Positions 1 through 6,048 of a DNA stretch of 10,075 nt are shown piece by piece. The stretch is taken from positions 1 through 10,075 of the forward strand of contig RGYP01000044.1 of assembly GCA_010031985.1 (NCBI GenBank), in the 5' to 3' direction. Both the position numbers and the translations under genes were made by a program. The stretch is from Gammaproteobacteria bacterium. Lineage in GTDB: Bacteria; Pseudomonadota; Gammaproteobacteria; Steroidobacterales; Steroidobacteraceae. The notes beneath the pieces are model-generated. The model was not told where the DNA came from and did not search any database. It saw only the letters and a program-made list of their open reading frames with translations. The stretch's first letter is position 1. The number at the start of each line of letters is the position of its first letter.

Positions 1-204
1 ATCCAGTCGGCCGGAAAACCACATGAAGACGTCGCGAGTGTCGGTGCTCGCGCGCAACTTCAAATACGCCGTGACGTTGCCTGCCGGAGACGCAAGATCG
101 AGCGGTTGTCGCTTGCGCTTCGGCGATTTTGCGATGGCGTGCGCCGATGCGGCGAGCAAGCCGACAGTCGAAAGTCCGATGGCGGCGCGTCGGGTGTATC
201 GCAT
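1..204 (-). CDS. Tat-exported protein, DUF1838-like, 5' part only
   Basis: Only the first 68 codons are present; the frame stays open to the left edge. The protein begins MRYTRRAAIGL, a twin-arginine leader (Arg5-Arg6) followed by a hydrophobic stretch (about residues 7-21) and an alanine-rich cleavage region (AHAIA, residues 21-25), so export of a folded protein to the periplasm by the Tat system is likely. The start of the mature part, with DLASPAGNVTAYLKLRAS and then a Trp-containing segment, resembles my memory of DUF1838 proteins, which are Tat-leader proteins of unknown function. The ATG lies 17 bases after the permease stop, in the same direction, so the two are probably co-transcribed. 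A weak GGA-rich ribosome site precedes it. The family assignment is tentative; the export signal is well supported. Confidence 0.6.
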   Translation of the reverse strand, partial: MRYTRRAAIGLSTVGLLAASAHAIAKSPKRKRQPLDLASPAGNVTAYLKLRASTDTRDVFMWFSGRLD

Positions 205-221
205 GGCGTTTTTTCCGATGC

Positions 222-1598
222 TCAAGCGTCTTGCTGCGCCGAAGCACGGCTGCGCTTTGCAGCGATCGAGGCATAGATTGCGAGCGCCACGACCACCGAC
301 ACCATGCTGCTCCAAAACTGCGACTGCAGACTCGGCGTCAGCGCCATGGCGAGCAGTACGGCAGTGATCGCCGCCACCGTGAGGTAGCTCAGCCAAGGGA
401 ATAACCACATCTTGAGCGGTGTGTCACGGTTTTCGCGCGCCGCCTGTCGACGAAGTCTGATTTGCGCAACCGCCATGGTGAGATAGATCAAAAGAATTAG
501 CGCTCCCGAGGCATTCACCAAAAATGCGAAGATGCCATTCGGCGAGATCATCTGCGCCACGACGCCGAACAAACCGGCGATGCTGCCGAGAAGCACGGAT
601 CGCGAGGGCACACGACGCGGATTGAGCTTGATCAACCAATGCGGCGCGTCGCCTTTTTCGGCGAGTACGAACAAAACCCGTGAGCAGATGTAGTAGCAGG
701 AATTGAGACAGGACAGCACCGCCGTGAGAATCACGAAATTCATGATGGTGGCGGCGAGAGGAATACCCATCGCATCGAGCGCTGCGGTGAATGGCGACTG
801 CCCCGGGACGATCGTATTCCAAGGTACGACGGCCACGATCATGATCAAAGAACCGACGTAAAAAAGCAGAATGCGGCCAACGATCGAAGAGGTCATGCGC
901 GCGACAGACTTGGCGGGCTCGGTCGATTCGGCGGCAGCGATGGTCACGATTTCGGTACCCATCATCGAGAAAATCACGGTGGTGACGGCAGCCACGATCA
1001 CGAGCCCACCGTTCGGCGCAAAGCCTCCGTGAGCGGTCAGATTCGTCAGGCCCCGCGAGCCTTCGCCATGCAAGCCCCCAACGTAGGCAGCCGCCACCAA
1101 AACGAAAGCGACGATGGCCCCCACCTTGATCGAAGAAAACCAGAACTCGAATTCACCGAAGGAACGCGCGGAAGTCAGATTGACGAGCGTCATCGCGATC
1201 ATCAGCAGAGTGCCCATCTGCCAGCCGGGCATGGTGAAGCCGAGCTCCTGCAGAATGTTCACGGCGGCAATGACCTCGATCGGAATCACCACCACCCAAA
1301 AAAACCAATACAACCAACCCACCGAAAATCCGGCCCAGTTGCCGAGTCCGAGCCTCGCAAACTCGGTAAAAGAACGCGTACCCGGATTGGCGACTGCCAT
1401 CTCGCCGAGCATGCGCATGACAAACAGCAACAGCGTGCCCGTCAAAATATAGGTTATTACGATGGCAGGGCCCGCCGCCGCGATGGCTGCGCTGCTGCCC
1501 ACGAACAAGCCGGCGCCGATGATGCCGCCGATCGTGATCATGAACATGTGCCGCGGGCGCAGCGAGCGACTCAATTCGTTGGTGGATGACTCGGTCAT
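222..1598 (-). CDS. GabP-like amino-acid permease (APC superfamily)
   Basis: A 458-residue inner-membrane transporter with the roughly 12 hydrophobic segments of the amino-acid/polyamine/organocation superfamily, at the usual length for its AAT branch. Diagnostic blocks are IGGIIGAGLFVGSS (residues 23-36, the substrate-binding break in helix 1), the Arg-Met-Leu-Gly-Glu-Met segment (62-67), GWLYWFFWVVVIPIE (94-108), FSMMGTEIVTIAAAES (210-225) and SCLNSCYYICSRVLF (296-310). Closely similar blocks occur in E. coli GabP (4-aminobutyrate permease), and ProY/CycA-type permeases share the fold, so the substrate is probably a neutral amino acid or GABA but cannot be fixed from sequence. The ATG at 1598 is preceded by a very strong purine-rich ribosome site (GGGGAGGGGG). 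The Tat-leader gene follows 17 bases downstream. No GABA-catabolism genes are visible nearby. Confidence 0.93.
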   Translation of the reverse strand: MTESSTNELSRSLRPRHMFMITIGGIIGAGLFVGSSAAIAAAGPAIVITYILTGTLLLFVMRMLGEMAVANPGTRSFTEFARLGLGNWAGFSVGWLYWFFWVVVIPIEVIAAVNILQELGFTMPGWQMGTLLMIAMTLVNLTSARSFGEFEFWFSSIKVGAIVAFVLVAAAYVGGLHGEGSRGLTNLTAHGGFAPNGGLVIVAAVTTVIFSMMGTEIVTIAAAESTEPAKSVARMTSSIVGRILLFYVGSLIMIVAVVPWNTIVPGQSPFTAALDAMGIPLAATIMNFVILTAVLSCLNSCYYICSRVLFVLAEKGDAPHWLIKLNPRRVPSRSVLLGSIAGLFGVVAQMISPNGIFAFLVNASGALILLIYLTMAVAQIRLRRQAARENRDTPLKMWLFPWLSYLTVAAITAVLLAMALTPSLQSQFWSSMVSVVVALAIYASIAAKRSRASAQQDA

Positions 1599-1742
1599 GA
1601 CCCCCTCCCCCGAGCGACTCTACGGTCAGATACGGAAAGGTAACGCGAATCATCGGGTTCGCACAGTCACCATGGAACTTTGCGGCCACGACGAGGTCCA
1701 GTTCGAAACGCAAAGCCCCGCCCGAACCTCAGGGAGACGACG
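1599..1742. promoter_or_regulatory. Divergent intergenic region between permease and TerB/DUF697 gene
   Basis: This 144-base gap separates two divergently transcribed genes and must hold the promoters for both. Ribosome sites are clear at each end: GGAGGGGG just upstream of the permease ATG on the minus strand, and AGGGAG at 1731-1736, six bases before the ATG at 1743 on the plus strand. I see no convincing -35/-10 pair. A small inverted repeat is listed separately, and TACGG occurs twice at 10-base spacing (1621 and 1631). Confidence 0.5.
1645..1662. repeat. Short imperfect inverted repeat, possible operator
   Basis: GCGAATC, a 4-base spacer (ATCG), then GGTTCGC form a 7-base inverted repeat with one mismatch, which would be a G-U pair in RNA. 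It sits inside the divergent promoter region of the permease and the TerB-like gene, where a regulator site would be expected. Repeats this short arise by chance, so the regulatory reading is only a suggestion. Confidence 0.25.
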
Positions 1743-2690
1743 ATGGACTCTTCAACCCAGCGCACCATTCTCAACGTGATGATCCACGCCGCCCTCGTGG
1801 ACGGACAGAAGTCCGAAAGCGAGCGCAACGCCATCCGCGACGTCGCCGAGTCCCTCACCGGTCAAGCGGGTGGCGCGGCGCTGGCGGGCGTTTATCAAGA
1901 TGTCTTGTTGAAACGCGTCCCCCTGCAGCAGGCGATCGGCACCCTCAAGGCGCTCGAGCACCGACAACTCGCCTACGAAATGGCTGTTTGCGTGTGCGAT
2001 GCCGATGGCGTTCAAAGTGCGGCAGAGCGCGAGTTCCTCAGCTCTTTGCGCAACGTGCTCGACCTCGCCGCCGATGACCCCGCAATGCACGGCGCCGCAG
2101 CGGCCGACTCGATCGCCGCGGCCGCAGCCAGCGCGTCGGTGGTCGGGTCAGCCCCCGCCACCGTCACGCCGACCGTCCGCGAGGCCGAGCTCGACAAGAG
2201 CATCCTCAACTACTCCATCCTCAACGGCGCGCTCGAACTGCTGCCGCAGTCCTGGGCGTCGATGGCGATCATCCCGTTGCAGGTACGCATGGTGTACAAG
2301 ATCGGCAAGGCCCACGGCATCGAGATGGATCAAGGCCATATCAAAGAATTCATCGCCACCATCGGTGTCGGCCTGACCTCTCAATACGTCGAGCAGATCG
2401 GTCGCAAACTCGTGGGCGGACTCGTCGGTGCCGCCGCCGGTCGCTTGCTGGGCGGTCTTTCGGGCGCAGCGACCGGCATGGCGTTCTCCTTCGCCACGAC
2501 CTACGCGCTCGGGCAAGTGGCCAAGCGCTATTACGCAGGCGGGCGCGTGATGAGCACCGAGCTGCTACGGAGAACTTTTCAAGAAACGCTGGGATCGGCG
2601 AAGTCGATGCAGCAGCAGTATCTCCCCGCGATACGCGATCGCGCGAGCACGCTCAGCGCCTCGGAGGTCATCGAGCTCGTGCGCAAATAG
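1743..2690 (+). CDS. TerB-like/DUF697-like two-domain protein
   Basis: A 315-residue protein. Residues 1-105 are helical and carry two acidic segments, ALVDGQKSESER (17-28) and CDADGVQSAAERE (85-97). Such paired D-G...E patterns are typical of the TerB/TerB-like fold, where they form a metal-binding site. An alanine-rich linker spans about 107-150. The C-terminal half (about 155-268), with LLPQ, AIIPLQVRMVYKIGKAHG (175-192) and a glycine/alanine-rich membrane-like stretch (222-260), resembles DUF697, a domain related to YcjF and GTPase-associated membrane proteins. I chose the ATG at 1743 over an in-frame upstream start at 1680 because AGGGAG lies six bases before it and the 21 extra residues are Arg/Pro-rich with no domain character. 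Similar proteins are often called tellurite-resistance TerB family, but a role in tellurite resistance is not implied. It stands alone, with no ter operon here. It is probably membrane-associated. Confidence 0.85.
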   Translation: MDSSTQRTILNVMIHAALVDGQKSESERNAIRDVAESLTGQAGGAALAGVYQDVLLKRVPLQQAIGTLKALEHRQLAYEMAVCVCDADGVQSAAEREFLSSLRNVLDLAADDPAMHGAAAADSIAAAAASASVVGSAPATVTPTVREAELDKSILNYSILNGALELLPQSWASMAIIPLQVRMVYKIGKAHGIEMDQGHIKEFIATIGVGLTSQYVEQIGRKLVGGLVGAAAGRLLGGLSGAATGMAFSFATTYALGQVAKRYYAGGRVMSTELLRRTFQETLGSAKSMQQQYLPAIRDRASTLSASEVIELVRK

Positions 2691-2694
2691 CGCC

Positions 2695-3126
2695 TCAGCC
2701 TGCGAGTAGATGCCGCACGCCTTGCTCGATCTGCATCATCATGCTCGCGAAGCCGTCAGCCTCGCCGTAATAAGGGTCTGGTACCTCGCGATCGCCGAGG
2801 AACAGTCTGATGGTCACGACAGCACCGACAGGTCGACGCGACTCGAGCTGCGAAAGGTTGTCGCGATCCATGGCGAGAATTAGATCGAAGATTTGAAAGT
2901 CCGCATCACTGATCTGTCGACAACGAAAGGCCGAAAGATCATAGCCACGCTCGGCGCAGGCGGTGATGGAGCGCGGATCGGCGGTGTCGCCTACGTGCTT
3001 GTCCTTGAGACCTGCCGAGCCGAACTGCCATCCCGACACGCCAGCCCTTGCGGCGATGCTGCGTGCCACGATCTCCGCGGCGGGCGAGCGGCAATAATTT
3101 CCCGCATCCACGAACAACACCTTCAC
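2695..3126 (-). CDS. Low-molecular-weight phosphatase-like protein lacking the catalytic Cys
   Basis: A 143-residue protein at the normal length for low-molecular-weight protein-tyrosine phosphatases (arsenate-reductase-like fold). Active-site features are recognisable: phosphate loop FVDAGNYCRSPAAE (5-18), SAGL (37-40), the H-x-G-x-x-A-D-P-R-S block (44-53), LAMDRDN (84-90) and the general-acid loop PDPYYG (116-121, Asp117). In active members the loop reads C-x-G-N-x-C-R-S; here the first, nucleophilic cysteine is Asp7 (codon GAT at 3108-3106), while Asn10, Cys12, Arg13, Ser14 and Asp117 remain. Two base changes separate GAT from TGT or TGC, so one sequencing error cannot explain it. By family knowledge it should lack normal phosphatase activity. 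The GTG start overlaps the dctP stop as GTGA, so translation is coupled to the transporter gene. It may bind phosphotyrosine or oxyanions as a regulator; this is inference. Confidence 0.9.
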   Translation of the reverse strand: MKVLFVDAGNYCRSPAAEIVARSIAARAGVSGWQFGSAGLKDKHVGDTADPRSITACAERGYDLSAFRCRQISDADFQIFDLILAMDRDNLSQLESRRPVGAVVTIRLFLGDREVPDPYYGEADGFASMMMQIEQGVRHLLAG

Positions 3127-4160
3127 TTCGAACCTCCTCGCTCACACTCGGCGATGGCCGCATCGACCTGCGGCAGCCAATCGCCTCCATATTTGTCTTG
3201 ATACCACTTGCGCAGCGGTTGAGTCGCCGCACGGAACTCCGCGCGCTGGCCGCTCGTTGCGTAATCGACCGTCCCACCGCGCGCCAAAAAACGCTCGATG
3301 GCCGGCGCTTCTCTCTCTTTTGCCGCACGCCGCGTGGCTGCGGCAAGTTCGCGAAAGGCCACCTTGACGGCAGCCTGTACGTCGGCGGGCAAGCGCTCCC
3401 AGCCTTTGGCCGAGTACCACCAGATCGCGGCCATGTAGCTGTGGCGATCGACGAACATGTGACGGATGTGATCGTCGAACTTCATGCCGAGTACGTCCTG
3501 AATGCTGTTCTTGGTGCCCGCGAGCATGCCGGCGGCGAGCGCCGTGTAGATCTCGGAGAACGGCAACGCCATCGGACTCGCACCGAGCTCACGCACCATT
3601 TCCTGTTCCAGCGCCGAAGGCAAGGTACGAACTCTGAGGCCCGCGAGATCACTCACGCTTTTGATACGTCGATCGACCATGGCAAAACTGCGCCAGCCAC
3701 CGGTGTTGCCGACCGTCATCAATCGCAACCCCAGTCCCTCTTGGAGAATCGCATCTCCCATCGCCCGCGGCACGCTGCCGTCCATCACGCATTCGGCAAC
3801 GGCGTCGTCGGCGAACAGGTACGGCAGATCGAGCACTTGCGCTGGGCCGTAAAGCCCGGCGAGGCCACCGATCGTGGTTTGATGCACTTCGAGGATTCCG
3901 CTTTGCAGCGCCTCGATGCACTCGCGCTCGTTGCCGCAGAACTGACCGGACGGGTAAATCTGCACTTCGACCCGCTTGCCGAGCTGACGTCGCAGCGAGT
4001 CGCGAAAGGCAACGGCACCGATGTAATCCTCGTCGTCCTGCGAGGCCAGAAACGCCACGCGAATTGTGAACTCCGCCTGTTCGGCACGCGAAGAGAATAT
4101 CCCGATGATGCAAATGACGGTGATCAGCACCAGCAGCGTATTTCTCAGACCTGCGGTCAT
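3123..4160 (-). CDS. dctP: TRAP transporter substrate-binding protein DctP
   Basis: A 345-residue periplasmic solute receptor for a tripartite ATP-independent transporter. An N-terminal hydrophobic stretch (about 7-22) ending near SSRAEQ looks like a signal peptide; the cysteine at 17 is not in a good lipobox. DctP landmarks are IYPSGQF (68-74), the conserved GNTGGWR (151-157), AGLRVRT (173-179), the ASPMALPFSEIYTALAAGML block (194-213) and KNS (217-219). By alignment from memory with the sialic-acid receptor SiaP, Arg157, Arg176, Phe201 and Asn218 fall at ligand-binding positions, with Arg176 expected to hold a carboxylate. This argues for an organic-acid or sugar-acid ligand. The usual GQEN motif is altered to GTKNS. 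Cysteines at 75, 81 and 124 are unusual and could form a disulfide. The gene starts 10 bases after dctM and overlaps the next gene by four. Here dctP follows dctQM; in many TRAP operons it comes first. Confidence 0.93.
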   Translation of the reverse strand: MTAGLRNTLLVLITVICIIGIFSSRAEQAEFTIRVAFLASQDDEDYIGAVAFRDSLRRQLGKRVEVQIYPSGQFCGNERECIEALQSGILEVHQTTIGGLAGLYGPAQVLDLPYLFADDAVAECVMDGSVPRAMGDAILQEGLGLRLMTVGNTGGWRSFAMVDRRIKSVSDLAGLRVRTLPSALEQEMVRELGASPMALPFSEIYTALAAGMLAGTKNSIQDVLGMKFDDHIRHMFVDRHSYMAAIWWYSAKGWERLPADVQAAVKVAFRELAAATRRAAKEREAPAIERFLARGGTVDYATSGQRAEFRAATQPLRKWYQDKYGGDWLPQVDAAIAECERGGSK

Positions 4161-4170
4161 TGACGACGGC

Positions 4171-5457
4171 TCACATCAATCCCAAGGCGCGTGGCAACGT
4201 GAGGACCAGCGACGGAAAATAAGTGATGACGAAAATGACCAGAATCTCGACCGCCAGAAAAGGCAGCAGCGCGCGCACGATGTTCTCTATCTTTTCGCGG
4301 GCCACCGAAGCGGTGACGAAGAGCAGCAAGCCCATCGGTGGAGTGGCAAGTCCGATGGTGAGATTCACGCACATGATGATCGCGAAGTGCACGGGATCGA
4401 CGCCAAGCCCGACGAAAACCGGCGACAACACGGGGCCAAGAATGAGAATCGCCGGACCTGCATCGAGAAACATGCCGACGATGAGCAGCAGTACGTTCAC
4501 CAAAAAGAGCAATGTCGACACGTCGTCGGTGATGAGCAGCATGGCATCGGCGATGCCCTTGGCAAGTCCCGAGACCGTGACCAGCCAACCGAGGGTGACT
4601 GCCGCCCCCACGAGCAGCAAGATCACGCCAGACTGCAGCGCGGTATTTTTGAAGATGGTGAAAAGTTCGCGGCGTCGCACGTTGCGGGTCACGAAGATCG
4701 TGACGAAGAGCGCGTAGGCCACGGCCACGCAGGCCGCTTCGGTCGCGGTGAATACGCCACTCAGCATGCCGCCGAGCAAGATGACCGGTAGCAACATGGC
4801 AAGCCATGCGCCGCGAAAAGCCGTCGCCCGCTCGCCCCAAGTCGCTCGCGGTTTCGCTGCCGGCAGGTTGTATCGCTTGGCGAGCAGACGGATCGTGCCC
4901 ATCAACCCGAGGCCGATGATCACACCCGGCACCACCCCGGCAGCGAACAACGCCCCCACCGACACGTTCATCACGAATCCGTAGAGCACCATGATTCCCG
5001 ACGGCGGAATCACGGGTCCGATCACGGCCGCCGCCGCGGTCACCGCCGATGCAAACGGACGCGGATAGCCCTCTCGCTCCATCGCCGGAATCAGCATCTT
5101 GCCGAGCGCCGAGGCATCGGCGACTGCGGAACCCGAGATGCCGGCGAAGATCATCGACGAAAGCACGTTCACCTGCGCGAGCCCGCCACGCACGTGGCCG
5201 ACCAAAGATTGTGCAAAACGAACGATCGAGGTCGTGATACCACCGGCATTCATGATTTCGCCGGCAAGAATGAAGAACGGCACGGCGAGTAGCGGAAAAC
5301 TGTCGATGCCATTGTAGAAGCGTGCAAGCAGCGCGGGCACGTAGCGCAGTTCACCATCGAGCAACAGGCTGAGGCCTGGCCCCAGCAACAAGGCGAAGAT
5401 CACCGGCGTGCCGAAGGCCATGAGCAAAATCAGAATCCAGAAAAACGCGATGGACAT
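4171..5457 (-). CDS. dctM: TRAP transporter large permease DctM
   Basis: A 428-residue inner-membrane protein, the ion-coupled transport subunit of the TRAP system, at the standard family length. It is hydrophobic throughout, with the two-halves pattern of the DctM/ion-transporter superfamily. Recognisable blocks are PLLAVPFFILAGEIM (55-69), FAGISGSAVADASA (104-117), IGPVIPPSGIM (146-156), GVFTATEAA (234-242), GMFLDAGPAILILGP (328-342) and TIGLATPPMG (367-376). The paired small-residue and proline-rich loops carry the sodium and substrate sites in characterised members. The ATG is 18 bases after the dctQ stop with a GGGA ribosome site upstream, and dctP follows 10 bases downstream. It should work with DctQ in the membrane and receive ligand from DctP. 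The sequence is intact, with no key motif missing that I can see. Confidence 0.96.
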   Translation of the reverse strand: MSIAFFWILILLMAFGTPVIFALLLGPGLSLLLDGELRYVPALLARFYNGIDSFPLLAVPFFILAGEIMNAGGITTSIVRFAQSLVGHVRGGLAQVNVLSSMIFAGISGSAVADASALGKMLIPAMEREGYPRPFASAVTAAAAVIGPVIPPSGIMVLYGFVMNVSVGALFAAGVVPGVIIGLGLMGTIRLLAKRYNLPAAKPRATWGERATAFRGAWLAMLLPVILLGGMLSGVFTATEAACVAVAYALFVTIFVTRNVRRRELFTIFKNTALQSGVILLLVGAAVTLGWLVTVSGLAKGIADAMLLITDDVSTLLFLVNVLLLIVGMFLDAGPAILILGPVLSPVFVGLGVDPVHFAIIMCVNLTIGLATPPMGLLLFVTASVAREKIENIVRALLPFLAVEILVIFVITYFPSLVLTLPRALGLM

Positions 5458-5475
5458 GCGGCGTGGTCCCGAGAC

Positions 5476-6039
5476 TCAGTTTTCGTCGTCGCGCTGCAGG
5501 ACAGGAACCACGCCGACCAGCAGCAGCTCCGGTTCGTCCGCGAAGATCGCGTGCAGCAGTCTGAGAATCGCTTCGAGCGCAACCAGCAACAAAGCGAGCA
5601 GTGCCACCGGTACGATCGAGTACACGAACGACATCTTGATGCCGAGCCCAGTCGACACAATCGTGCTGCCCCGCGCAACGAAATCGAAACTCTCGAGCAG
5701 GAAGATGGCGCAGATCCACGCAATCAACGCGTTGACGATCACGCCCGTGACGCAAAGGGTGCGCATTGACAGACCCTCGATGAAGGCCGTGATCGCCACA
5801 TGACCCGCAGCGCGGTAACCGATCGGTGCAGCAAGCAGCGCCGACCACACCAGCGCCATGCGCGCCGCCTCCTCAGCCCAGTCGAGCGTGTGATTGAACA
5901 GTACCCGCGAGAGTATTTGAGCAAGCGCGACGACCAGCATGAAGGCGAGGAAGAGCGCAGAAACGGAAAGCCCCCATCTTGCGATGGGGGCGTTCACTTT
6001 TGCCAAGCCGCGCAGCGCGGCGGAGAGGGCGTCGATCAC
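5476..6039 (-). CDS. dctQ: TRAP transporter small permease DctQ
   Basis: A 187-residue membrane protein with four hydrophobic segments (about 24-48, 61-78, 86-108 and 133-158), the topology of the TRAP small subunit that scaffolds DctM. Family hallmarks are the W-x-E-E-x-x-R motif (Trp54, Glu56, Glu57, Arg60) after helix 1 and the R-x-x-G-H-V-A-I segment (76-83). The start is taken as GTG at 6039, nine bases after the receptor stop; there is no good ribosome site at normal spacing (a GGAG lies about 17 bases upstream), so translation may depend on ribosomes finishing the receptor gene. Another in-frame GTG at 5997 would still precede helix 1 but also lacks a ribosome site. Codons 17-24 form a perfect hairpin, described separately. 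The gene is intact; only the start is uncertain. Confidence 0.9.
   Translation of the reverse strand: MIDALSAALRGLAKVNAPIARWGLSVSALFLAFMLVVALAQILSRVLFNHTLDWAEEAARMALVWSALLAAPIGYRAAGHVAITAFIEGLSMRTLCVTGVIVNALIAWICAIFLLESFDFVARGSTIVSTGLGIKMSFVYSIVPVALLALLLVALEAILRLLHAIFADEPELLLVGVVPVLQRDDEN
5970..5991 (-). promoter_or_regulatory. 9-bp GNRA-tetraloop hairpin at the start of dctQ
   Basis: On the transcribed strand, GCCCCCATC, loop GCAA, GATGGGGGC form a perfect nine-base-pair stem with a GNRA tetraloop, an exceptionally stable RNA fold. It spans codons 17 to 24 of dctQ, 58 bases after the end of the receptor stop codon, and is followed by a pyrimidine-rich stretch (CTTTCCGTTTCT) rather than a true run of T. 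Possible roles are protecting the 3' end of receptor mRNA after processing, attenuating transcription into the TRAP genes, or slowing early dctQ translation. The structure is read directly from sequence; the role is inference. Confidence 0.5.
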
Positions 6040-6048
6040 GCGCCGAGT

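Noticed and set aside
222..822. Overlapping alternative frames inside the permease
   Set aside because: Out-of-frame readings of the permease with basic, low-complexity composition; the permease frame matches a known family end to end.
1680..1742. Upstream start for the TerB-like protein
   Set aside because: The 21 added residues are Arg/Pro-rich without domain character, while the ATG at 1743 has AGGGAG at ideal spacing.
4108..4116. DctP as a lipoprotein anchored through Cys17
   Set aside because: The residues before the cysteine (TVI) do not fit a lipobox, which needs a small residue directly before Cys; a cleaved signal peptide is more likely.
3048..4163. Long plus-strand open frame (371 codons) opposite dctP
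   Set aside because: It mirrors dctP codon for codon on the other strand, is rich in Arg, His and Glu with no domain pattern, and dctP is a clear family member. Long antisense frames are common in GC-rich genes.
5970..5991. The dctQ hairpin as an ordinary intrinsic terminator of the receptor gene
   Set aside because: It lies within dctQ coding sequence, and the following stretch is CTTTCCGTTTCT rather than a continuous T run, so full termination is unlikely; kept as a possible attenuator or stabiliser.
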